Origin: Carallia brachiata
Taxonomy: Eukaryota > Streptophyta > Magnoliopsida > Malpighiales > Rhizophoraceae
Reading direction: 5' to 3'
NCBI GenBank assembly: GCA_021464245.1
Contig: JADCRB010000025.1
Coordinates: 1,088,193 to 1,152,192, forward strand
DNA: 64,000 nucleotides
Position numbers and translations under genes: made by a program. The notes below the pieces were generated by a model that saw only the letters and a program-made list of their open reading frames with translations, was not told where the DNA came from and made no database searches. Position 1 is the first letter of the stretch; every line of letters starts with the position of its first letter. Shown here piece after piece: positions 15,201 to 28,200 of this stretch.

Positions 15201-18200
15201 AATTAAACTTAAATGAACCATAAATACTTACAAAAACCTTTAATTTCAATGCAAAACGCATTTCCAACACCTTTTGGGTGTTAAATCTATATAATTACCT
15301 CTAACAAGAGCGCAATTGATCATGATTTTCATTTATTTGTTGCATAAGACCATTTGTGGCATGAATAAAGGAGCTAAATCACTTCATTTCTTACAATAAG
15401 TATTTTATGCATTCCAATGGCTTATTTAACCCAAATTGGACTTAAATGAACCATAAATATACAAAAAAAAAACCTTTAATTTCAACGTAAAAACCTATTT
15501 TCAACACCTTTTGGGGTGTTAAATGCATTCAATTTCATCCAATAAGTGTGAAATTGATCATGATTTGCATTTATTAGTTGCATAAGACCATTTGTGGTAT
15601 CAATAAAGGGGCTAAATCACTTCATTTCTTGCAAACAATGCATTTTCTTTCTTCCATTTTAATAGCTTATTTAACCCAAATGAACAAAAATGGACCATAA
15701 ATGTTAAAAAACCTTTAATTTCAATAAAAAGCATTTCCAACACCTTTTTGGGTGTTAAATCCATTTAATCCTCTAACAAGTGTGCAATTGATCATGATTT
15801 GCATTTAGTAGTTGCACAAGACCATTTGTGGAATGAATAAATGAGCTAAATCACTTCATTTCTTACAAATAGTCATTTTCTTGCATTTTAATGGCTTATT
15901 TAACAGAAAATGGACTTAAATGAACCATAAAACTTACAAAAACCTTTAATTTCAACGTAAAAACTATTTTCAACACCTTTTGGGGTGTTAAATGCATTCA
16001 ATTTCATCCAATAAGTGTGAAATTGATCATGATTTGCATTTATTAGTTGCATAAGACCATTTGTGGTACAAATAAAGGGCTAAATCACTTCATTTCTGCA
16101 AATAATGCATTTTCTTCCATTTTAATAGCTTATTTAACCCAAATTAAACTTAAATGACCATAAATACTTACAAAAACCTTTAATTTCATGCAAAAACGCA
16201 TTTCCAACACCTTTTTGGGTGTTAAATCTTATAATTACCTCTAACAAGTGTGCAATTGATCATGATTTCCATTTATTAGTTGCATAAGACCATTTGTGGC
16301 ATGAATAAAGGAGCTAAATCACTTCATTTCTTACAAATAAGTGATTTTTTTCATTTTAATGGCTTATTAACCCAAATTGGACTTAAATGAACCATAAATA
16401 CTTACAAAAACTTTAATTTCAACGTAAAAACTATTTTCAACACCTTTTGGGGTTAAATGCATTCAATTTCATCCAATAAGTGTGAAATTGATCATAATTT
16501 GCATTTATTAGTTGCATAAGACCATTTGTGATATAAATAAAGGGCAAATCACTTCATTTCATGCAAATAAGGCATTTTCTTCCATTTTTAATAGCTTATT
16601 TAACCCAAATTGAACATAAACGGACCATAAATGCTTACAAAAACCTTTAATTTCATGCAAAACGCATTTCCAACACCTTTTTGGGTGTTAAATCATATAA
16701 TTACCTCTAACAAGTGTGCAATTGATCATGATTTCCATTTATTAGTTGCATAAGACCATTTGTGGCATGAATAAAGGAGCTAAATCACTTCATTTCTTAC
16801 AAATAAGTGATTTTATTGCATTCTAATGGCTTATTTAACCCAAATTGGACTTAAATGAACCATAAATACTTACAAAAACCTTTAATTTCAACGTAAAAAC
16901 TATTTTCAACACCTTTGGGTGTTAAAGCATTCAATTTCATCCAATAAGTGTGAAATTGATCATGATTTGCATTTATTAGTTGCATAAGACCATTTGTGGT
17001 ATAAATAAAGGGGCATAAATCACTTCATTTCATGCAAATAAGGCATTTTCTTCCAATTTAATAGCTTATTTAACCCAAATTGAACATAAACGGACCATAA
17101 ATGCTTACAAAAACCTTTAATTTCAATGCAAAACGCATTTCCAACACCTTTTTGGGTGTTAAATCTTATAATTACCTCTAACAAGTGTGCAATTGATCAT
17201 GATTTCCATTTATTAGTTGCATAAGACCATTTGTGGCATGAATAAAGGAGCTAAATCACTCATTTTTCTTACAAATAAGTGATTTTATTGCATTCTAATG
17301 GCTTATTTAACCCAAATTGGACTTAAATGAACCATAAATACTTACAAAAACCTTTAATTTCAACGTAAAAACTATTTTCAACACCTTTTGGGGTGTTAAA
17401 TGCATTCAATTTCATCCAATAAGTGTGAAATTGATCATGATTTGCATTTATTAGTTGCATAAGACCATTTGTGATATAAATAAAGGGCATAAATCACTTC
17501 ATTTCATGCAAATAAGGCATTTTCTTCCAATTTAATAGCTTATTTAACCCAAATTGAACATAAACGGACCATAAATGCTTACAAAAACCTTTAATTTCTA
17601 TGCAAAACGCATTTCCAACACCTTTTTGGGTGTTAAATCTATATAATTACCTCTAACAAGTGTGCAATTGATCATGATTTCCATTTATTAGTTGCATAAG
17701 ACCATTTGTGGCATGAATAAAGGAGCTAAATCACTTCATTTCTTACAAATAAGTGATTTTATTGCATTCTAATGGCTTATTTAACCCAAATTGGACTTAA
17801 ATGAACCATAAATACTTACAAAAACCTTTAATTTCAACGTAAAAACTATTTTCAACACCTTTTGGGATGTTAAACGCATTCAATTTCATCCAATAAGTGT
17901 GAAATTGATCATGATTTGCATTTATTAGTTGCATAAGACCATTTGTGATATAAATAAAGGGCATAAATCACTTCATTTCATGCAAATAAGGCATTTTCTT
18001 CCATTTAATAGCTTATTGCTTAAACCCAAATTGAACATAAACGGACCATAAATGCTTACAAAAACCTTTAATTTCATGCAAAACGCATTTCCAACACCTT
18101 TTTGGGTGTTAAATCTATATAATTACCTCTAACAAGTGTGCAATTGATCATGATTTCCATTTATTAGTTGCATAAGACCATTTGTGGAATGAATAAATGA

Positions 18201-21200
18201 GCTAAATCACTTCATTTCTTACAAATAAGTGATTTTTGCATTTAATGGCTTATTTAACAAATTGGACTTAAATGAACCATAAATACTTACAAAAACCTTT
18301 AATTTCAACGTAAAAAGTATTTTCAACACCTTTTGGGGTGTTAAATGCATTCAATTTCATCCAATAAGTGTGAAATTGATCATGATTTGCATTTATTAGT
18401 TGCATAAGACCATTTGTGGTATAAATAAAGGGCTAAATCACTTCATTTCTTGCAAATAATGCATTTTCTTCCCATTTTAATAGCTTATTTAACCCAAATT
18501 AAACTTAAATGGACCATAAATGCTTACAAAAACCTTTAATTTCATACAAAACGCATTTCCAACACCTTTTTGGGTGTTAAATCTTTATAATTACCTCTAA
18601 CAAGTGTGCAATTGATCATGATTTCCATTTATTAGTTGCATAAGACCATTTGTGGATGAATAAAGAGCTAAATCACTTCATTTCTTACAAATAAGTCATT
18701 TTCTTGCATTTAATGGCTTATTTAACAAAAATGGACTTAAATGAACCATAAATACTTACAAAAACCTTTAATTTCAACGTAAAAAGTATTTTCAACACCT
18801 TTTGGGGTGTTAAATGCATTCAATTTCATCCAATAAGTGTGAAATTGATCATGATTTGCATTTATTTGTTGCATGAGACCATTTGTGATATAAATAAAGG
18901 GTATAAATCACTTCATTTCATGAAAATAAGTCATTTTCTTCCAATTTAATGGCTTATTTATTCCAAATTGAACATAAATGGACCATAAATGCTTATAAAA
19001 ACCTTTAATTTCAATGCAAAAAGCATTTCCAACACCTTTTTGGGTGTTAAATCCATTGAATTACCTCTAACAAGTGTGCAATTGATCATGATTTGCATTT
19101 ATTAGTTGCATAAGACCATTTGTGGCACAAATAAAGGGGCTAAATCACTTCATTTCTTGCAAATAATGCATTTTCTTCCATTTTAATAGCTTTATTAACC
19201 CAAATTAAACTTAAATGAACCATAAATACTTACAAAAACCTTTAATTTCAATGCAAAACGCATTTCCAACACCTTTTTGGGTGTTAAATCTAAATAATTA
19301 CCTCTAACAAGAGCGCAATTGATCATGATCTCCATTTATTTGTTGCATAAGACCATTTGTGGCATGAATAAAGGAGCTAAATCACTTCATTTCTTACAAA
19401 TAAGTGATTTTATTGCATTCTAATGGCTTATTTAACCCAAATTGGACTTAAATGAACCATAAATACTTACAAAAACCTTTAATTTCAACGTAAAACCTAT
19501 TTTCAACACCTTTTGGGGTGTTAAATGCATTCAATTTCATCCAATAAGTGTGAAATTGATCATGATTTGCATTTATTAGTTGCATAAGACCATTTGTGGT
19601 ATAAATAAAGGGGCTAAATCACTTCATTTCTTGCAAACAATGCATTTTCTTCCATTTTAATAGCTTATTTAACCCAAATTGAACAAAAATGGACCATAAA
19701 TGTTTATAAAAACCTTTAATTTCAATAAAAAAGCATTTCCAACACCTTTTTGGGTGTTAAATCCATTTAATTACCTCTAACAAGTGTGCAATTGATCATG
19801 ATTTGCATTTAGTAGTTGCACAAGACCATTTGTGGAATGAATAAAGAGCTAAATCACTTCATTTCTTACAAATAAGTCATTTTCTTGCATTTTAATGGCT
19901 TATTTAACAGAAAATGGACTTAAATGAACCATAAATACTTACAAAAACCTTTAATTTCAACGTAAAAACTATTTTCAACACCTTTTGGGGTGTTAAATGC
20001 ATTCAATTTCATCCAATAAGTGTGAAATTGATCATGATTTGCATTTATTAGTTGCATAAGACCATTTGTGGTACAAATAAAGGGGCTAAATCACTTCATT
20101 TCTTGCAAATATGCATTTCTTCCTTTCATTTAATAGCTTATTTAACCCAAATTAACTTAAATGAACCATAAATACTTACAAAAACCTTTAATTTCATGCA
20201 AAACGCATTTCCAACACCTTTTGGGTGTTAAATCTTTATAATTACCTCTAACAAGTGTGCAATTGATCATGATTTCCATTTATTAGTTTCATAAGACCAT
20301 TTGTGGCATGAATAAAGGAGCTAAATCACTTCATTTCTTACAAATAAGTGATTTTATTTCATTTTAATGGCTTATTTAACCCAAATTGGACTTAAATGAA
20401 CCATAAATACTTACAAAAACTTTAATTTCAACGTAAAAACTATTTTCAACACCTTTTCGGGTGTTAAATGCATTCAATTTCATCCAATAAGTGTGAAATA
20501 GATCATAATTTGCATTTATTAGTTGCATAAGACCATTTGTGATATAAATAAAGGGCATAAATCACTTCATTTCATGCAAATAAGGCATTTTCTTCCAATT
20601 TAATAGCTTATTTAACCCAAATTGAACATAAACGGACCATAAATGCTTACAAAAACCTTTAATTTCTATGCAAAACGCATTTCCAACACCTTTTTGGGTG
20701 TTAAATCTATATAATTACCTCTAACAAGTGTGCAATTGATCATGATTTCCATTTATTAGTTGCATAAGACCATTTGTGGCATGAATAAAGGAGCTAAATC
20801 ACTTCATTTCTTACAAATAAGTGATTTTATTGCATTCTAATGGCTTATTTAACCCAAATTGGACTTAAATGAACCATAAATACTTACAAAAACCTTTAAT
20901 TTCAACGTAAAAATATTTTCAACACCTTTTGGGGTTAAACGCATTCAATTTCATCCAATAAGTGTGAAATTGATCATGATTTGCATTTATTAGTTGCATA
21001 AGACCATTTGTGGTATAAATAAAGGGCTAAATCACTTCATTTCATGCAAATAAGGCATTTTCTTCCATTTTAGCTTTATTTAACCCAAATTGAACATAAA
21101 CGGACCATAAATGCTTACAAAAACCTTTAATTTCAATGCAAAACGCATTTCCAACACCTTTTTGGGTGTTAAATCTATATAATTACCTCTAACAAGTGTG

Positions 21201-22141
21201 CAATTGATCATGATTTCCATTTATTAGTTGCATAAGACCATTTGTGGCATGAATAAAGGAGCTAAATCACTTCATTTCTTACAAATAAGTGATTTTATTG
21301 CATTCTAATGGCTTATTTAACCCAAATTGGACTTAAATGAACCATAAATACTTACAAAAACCTTTAATTTCAACGTAAAAACTATTTTCAACACCTTTTG
21401 GGGTGTTAAATGCATTCAATTTCATCCAATAAGTGTGAAATTGATCATAATTTGCATTTATTAGTTGCATAAGACCATTTGTGATATAAATAAAGGGCAT
21501 AAATCACTTCATTTCATGCAAATAAGGCATTTTCTTCCAATTTAATAGCTTATTTAACCCAAATTGAACATAAACGGACCATAAATGCTTACAAAACCTT
21601 TAATTTCTATGCAAAACGCATTTCCAACACCTTTTTGGGTGTTAAATCTATATAATTACCTCTAACAAGTGTGCAATTGATCATGATTTCCATTTATTAG
21701 TTGCATAAGACCATTTGTGGCATGAATAAAGGAGCTAAATCACTTCATTTCTTACAAATAAGTGATTTTATTGCATTCTAATGGCTTATTTAACCCAAAT
21801 TGGACTTAAATGAACCATAAATACTTACAAAAACCTTTAATTTCAACGTAAAAACTATTTTCAACACCTTTTGGGGTGTTAAACGCATTCAATTTCATCC
21901 AATAAGTGTGAAATTGATCATGATTTGCATTTATTAGTTGCATAAGACCATTTGTGATATAAATAAAGGGCATAAATCACTTCATTTCATGCAAATAAGG
22001 CATTTTCTTCCAATTTAATAGCTTATTTAACCCAAATTGAACATAAACGGACCATAAATGCTTACAAAAACCTTTAATTTCAATGCAAAACGCATTTCCA
22101 ACACCTTTTTGGGTGTTAAATCTATATAATTACCTCTAACA

Positions 22142-22236
22142 NNNNNNNNNNNNNNNNNNNNNNNNNNNNNNNNNNNNNNNNNNNNNNNNNNNNNNNNNNN
22201 NNNNNNNNNNNNNNNNNNNNNNNNNNNNNNNNNNNN
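22142..22236. other. Assembly gap (95 N) inside the satellite
   Basis: A run of 95 undetermined bases interrupts the array. The A-type sequence before it (CTCTAACA) and the A-type sequence after it (TTTCAATGCAAAAAGC) are out of phase for a 95-bp spacing, so the true gap length is unknown. Confidence 0.99.
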
Positions 22237-25200
22237 TTCAAAAAACCTTTAATTTCAATGCAAAAAGCATTTCCAACACCTTTTTGGGTGTTAAATCTAT
22301 ATAATTACCTCTAACAAGTGTGCAATTGATCATGATTTCATTTATTAGTTGCATAAGACCATTTGTGGCATGAATAAAGGAGCTAAATCACTTCATTTCT
22401 ACAAATAAGTATTTTTGCATTCTAATGGCTTATTTAACCAAATTGGACTTAAATAACCATAAATACTTACAAAAACCTTTAATTTCGACGTAAAAAGTAT
22501 TTTCAACACCTTTTGCGGCGTTAAATGCATTCAATTTCATCCAACAAGTGTGAAATTATTCATAATTTGCATTTATTAGTTGCATAAGACCATTTGTGAT
22601 ATAAATAAAGGGCATAAATCACTTCATTTCATGCAAATAAGGCATTTTTCTTCCAATTTAATAGCTTATTTAACCCAAATTGAATATGGACCATAAATGC
22701 TTACAAAAAACCTTTAATTTCAATGCAAAAAGCATTTCCAACACCTTTTTGGGTGTTAAATCTATATAATTACCTCTAACAAGTGTGCAATTGATCATGA
22801 TTTCCATTTATTAGTTGCATAAGACCATTTGTGGCATGAATAAAGGAGCTAAATCACTTCATTTCTTACAAATAAGTGATTTTATTGCATTCTAATGGCT
22901 TATTTAACCCAAATTGGACTTAAATGAACAATAAATACTTACAAAAACCTTTAATTTCAACGTAAAAAGTATTTTCAACACCTTTTGGGGTGTTAAATGC
23001 ATTCAATTTCATCTAATAAGTGTGAAATTGATCATGATTTGCATTTATTAGTTGCATAAGACCATTTGTGGTATAAATAAAGGGGCTAAATCACTTCATT
23101 TCTTGCAAATAATGCATTTTCTTCCATTTTAATAGCTTATTTAACCCAAATTGAACTTAAACGGACCATAAATGTTTAAAAAAACCTTTAATTTCAATGC
23201 AAAAAGCATTTCCGACACCTTTTTCGGTGTTAAATCTATTTAATTACCTCTAACAAGTGTGCAATTGATCATGATTTGCATTTATTAGTTGTATAAGACC
23301 ATTTGTGGCATGAATAAAAGGGTTAAATCACTTCATTTCTTGCAAATAAGTCATTTTCTTTCTTTTTAATGGCTTATTTAACCGAAATTGGACTTAAATA
23401 AACCATAAATACTTACAAAAACCTTTAATTTCGACGTAAAAAGTATTTTCAACACCTTTTGGGGTGTTAAATGCATTCAATTTCATCCAATAAGTGTGAA
23501 ATTGATCATAATTTGCATTTATTAGTTGCATAAGACCATTTGTGATATAAATAAAGGGCATAAATCACTTCATTTCATGCAAATAAGTCATTTTCTTCCA
23601 ATTTAATAGCTTATTTAACCAAAATTGAACATAAATGGACCATAAATGCTTATAAAAACCTTTAATTTCAATGCAAAAAGCATTTCCAACACCTTTTTGG
23701 GTGTTAAATCTATATAATTACCTCTAACAAGTGTGCAATTGATCATGATTTCCATTTATTAGTTGCATAAGACCATTTGTGGCATGAATAAAGGAGCTAA
23801 ATCACTTCATTTCTTACAAATAAGTGATTTTATTGCATTCTAATGGCTTATTTAACCCAAATTGGACTTAAATGAACAATAAATACTTACAAAAACCTTT
23901 AATTTCAACGTAAAAAGTATTTTCAACACCTTTTGGGGTGTTAAATGCATTCAATTTCATCTAATAAGTGAAATTGATCATGATTTGCATTTATTAGTTG
24001 CATAAGACCATTTGGTGTATAAATAAAGGGGCTAAATCACTTCATTTCTTGCAAATAATGCATTTTCTTCCATTTTAATAGCTTATTTAACCCAAATTGA
24101 ACTTAAATGGACCATAAATGTTTAAAAAAAACCTTTAATTTCAATGCAAAAAGCATTCCAACACCTTTTTGGGTGTTAAATCCATTTAATTACCTCTAAC
24201 AAGTGTGCAATTGATCATGATTTGCATTTATTAGTTAATAAGACCATTTGTGGCATGAATAAAGGGTTAAATCACTTCATTTCTTGCAAATAAGTCATTT
24301 TTTCTTCATTTTAATGGCTTATTTAACCGAAATTGGACTTAAATAAACCATAAATACTTACAAAAACCTTTAATCGACGAAGTAAAAAGTATTTCNTGGA
24401 CTTAAATGAACCATAAATACTTATAAAACCTTTAATTTCAACGTAAAAACTATTTTCAACACCTTTTGGGATGTTAAATGCATTCAATTTCATCCAATAA
24501 GTGTGAAATTGATCATAATTTGCATTTATTAGTTGCATAAGACCATTTGTGATATAAATGAAGGGCATAAATCACTTCATTTCATGCAAATAAGTCATTT
24601 TCTTCCAATTTAATAGCTTATTTAACCCAAATTGAAGATAAATGGACCATAAATGCTTATAAAAACCTTTAATTTCAATGCAAAAAGCATTTCCAACATC
24701 TTTTTGGGAGTTAAATCCATTTAATTACCTCTAACAAGTGTGCAGTTGATCATGATTTGCATTTAGTAGTTGCACATGACCATTTGTGGAATGAATAAAG
24801 GAGCTAAATCATTTCATTTCTTACAAATAAGTCATTTTCTTGCATTTTAATGGCTTATTTAACAGAAAATGGACTTAAATGAACCATAAATACTTACAAA
24901 AACCTTTAATTTCAACGTAAAAAGTATTTTCAACACCTTTTGGGGTGTTAAATGCATTCAATTTCATCCAATAAGTGTGAAATTGATCGTGATTTGCATT
25001 TATTAGTTGCATAAGACCATTTGTGGTATAAATAAAGGGGCTAAATCACTTCATTTCTTACAAAAAAATGCATTTTCTTCCATTTTAATAGCTTATTTAA
25101 CCCAAATTGAACTTAAATGGACTATAAATGCTTACAAAAACCTTTAATTTCAATGCAAAAAGTATTTCCAACACCTTTTTGGGTGTTAAATCCATTTAAT

Positions 25201-28200
25201 TACCTCTAACAAGTGTGCAGTCGATCATGATTTCCGTTTATTAGTTGCATAAGACCATTTGTGATATAAATAAAGGGCATAAATCACTTCATTTTATGCA
25301 AATAAGACATTTTCTTCCAATTTAACAACTTATTTAACCCAAATTGAATATAAACGGACCATAAATGCTTACAAAAACCTTTAATGTCTATGCAAAACGT
25401 ATTTCCAACACACTTTTTTGGGTGTTAAATCTATATAATTACCTCTAACAAGTGCGCAATTGATCATGATTTCCATTTATTAGTTGCATAAGACCATTTG
25501 TGGCATGAATAAAGGAGCTAAATCACTTCATTTCTTACAAATAAGTGATTTTATTGCATTCTAATGGCTTATTTAACCCAAATTGGACTTAAATGAACCA
25601 TAAATACTTACAAAAACCTTTAATTTCAACGTAAAAACTATTTTCAACACCTTTTGGGGTGTTAAATGCATTCAATTTCATCCAATAAGTGTGAAATTGA
25701 TCATAATTTGCATTTATTAGTTGCATAAGACCATTTGTGATATAAATAAAGGGTAAATCACCTCATTTCATGCAAATAAGTCATTTTCTTTCAATTTAAT
25801 AGCTTATTTAACCCAAATTGAACATAAATGGACCATAAATGCTTAGAAAAACCTTTAATTTCAATGCAAAAAGCATTTCCAACACCTTTTTGGGTGTTAA
25901 ATCCATTTAATTACCTCTAACAAGTGTGCAGTCGATCATGATTTGCGTTTAGTAGTTGCACAAGACCATTTGTGGAATGAATAAAGGAGCTAAATCACTT
26001 CATTTCTTACAAATAAGTCATTTTCTTGCATTTTAATGGCTTATTTAACAGAAAATGGACTTAAATGAACCGTAAATACTTACAAAAACCTTTAATTTCA
26101 ACGTAAAAAGTATTTTCAACACCTTTTGTGGTATTAAATGCATTCAATTTCATCCAATAAGCGTGAAATTGATCATGATTTGCATTTATTAGTTGCATAA
26201 GACCATTTGTGATATAAATAAAGGGCATAAATCACTTCATTTCATGCAAATAAGGCATTTTCTCTTTAATTTAATAGCTTATTTAACCCAAATTAAACAT
26301 AAACGGACCATAAATGCTTACAAAAACCTTTAATTTCAATGCAAAACGCATTTCCAACACCTTTTTGGTTAAATCTATATAATTACCTCTAACAAGTGTG
26401 CAATTGATCATGATTTCCATTTATTAGTTGCATAAGACCATTTGTGGCATGAATAAAAGGGTTAAATCACTACATTTCTTGCAAATAAGTCATTTTCTTG
26501 CATTTTAATGGCTTATTTAACCAAAATTGGACTTAAATAAACCAGAAATACTTACAAAAACCTTTAATTTCTACGTAAAAAGTATTTTCAACACTTTTTG
26601 CGGTGTTAAATGCATTCAAGTTAATCCAACAAGTGTGAAATTATTCATAATTTGCATTTATTAGTTGCATAAGACCATTTGTGATATAAATAAAGAGCAT
26701 AAATTACTTCATTTCATGCAAATAAATCATTTTCTTCCAGTTTAATAGCTTATTTATCCCAAATTGAACATATATGGACCGTAAATGCTTATAAAAACCT
26801 TTAATTTCAATGCAAAACGCATTTCCAACACCTTTTTGGGTGTTAAATCCATTTAATTACCTCTAACAAGTGTGCAGTTGATCATGATTTGCATTTAGTA
26901 GTTGCACAAGACCATTTGTGGAATGAATAAAGGAGCTAAATCACTTCATTTCTTACAAATAAGTCATTTTCTTGCATTTTAATGGCTTATTTAACAGAAA
27001 ATGGACTTAAATGAACCATAAATACTTACAAAAACCTTTAATTTCAACGTAAAAAGTATTTTCAACACCTTTTGGGGTGTTAAATGCATTCAATTTCATC
27101 CAATAAGTGTGAAATTGATCATGATTTGCATTTATTAGTTGCATAAGACCATTTGTGGTATAAATAAAGGGGCTAAATCACTTCATTTCATGTAAATAAT
27201 GCATTTTCTTCCATTTTAATAGCTTATTTAACCCAAATTAAACTTAAATGGACCATAAATACTTACAAAAACCTTTAATTTCAATGCAAAAAGCATTTCC
27301 AACACCTTTTTGGGTGTTAAATCCATTTAATTACCTCTAACAAGTGTGCAATTGATCATGATTTGCATTTATTACTTGCATAAGACCATTTGTGGCATGA
27401 ATAAAAAGGTTAAATCACTTCATTTCTTACAAATAAGTCATTTTCTTGCATTTTAATGGCTTATTTAACCAAAATTGGACTTAAATAAACCAAAAATACT
27501 TATGAAAACCTTTAATTTCAACGTAAAAAGTATTTTCAACACATTTTACGGTGATAAATGCATTCAATTTCATCCAACAAGTGTGAAATTACAAAAACAT
27601 TTAATTTCAATGCAAAACTCATTTCCAACACCTTTTTGGGTGTTAAATATATATAATTACCTCTAAAAAGTGTGCAATTGATCATGATTTGCATTTATTA
27701 GTTGCATAAAACCATTTGTGGCATGAATAAAGGAGCTAAATCACTTCATTTTTTACAAATAAGTGATTTTATTGCAATCTAATGGCTTATTTAACCCAAA
27801 TTGGACTTAAATGAACCATAAATACTTACAAAAACCTTTAATTTCAACGTAAAAAGTATTTTCAACACCTTTTGGGGTGTTAAATGCATTCAATTTCATC
27901 CAATAAGTGTGAAATAGATCATAATTTGCATTTATTAGTTGAATAAGACCATTTGTGATATAAATAAGGGGCATAAATCACTTCATTTCATGCAAATAAG
28001 GCATTTTCTTCCAATTTAATAGCTTATTTAACCCAAATTGAACATAAATGGACCATAAATGCTTATAAAAACCTTTAATTTCAATGCAAAAAACATTTCC
28101 AACACCTTTTTGGGTGTTAAATCCATTTAATTACCTCTAACAAGTGGGCAATTGATCCAACAAGTGTCAAAATTTTGGTGTTGCATAAGACCATTTGTGG

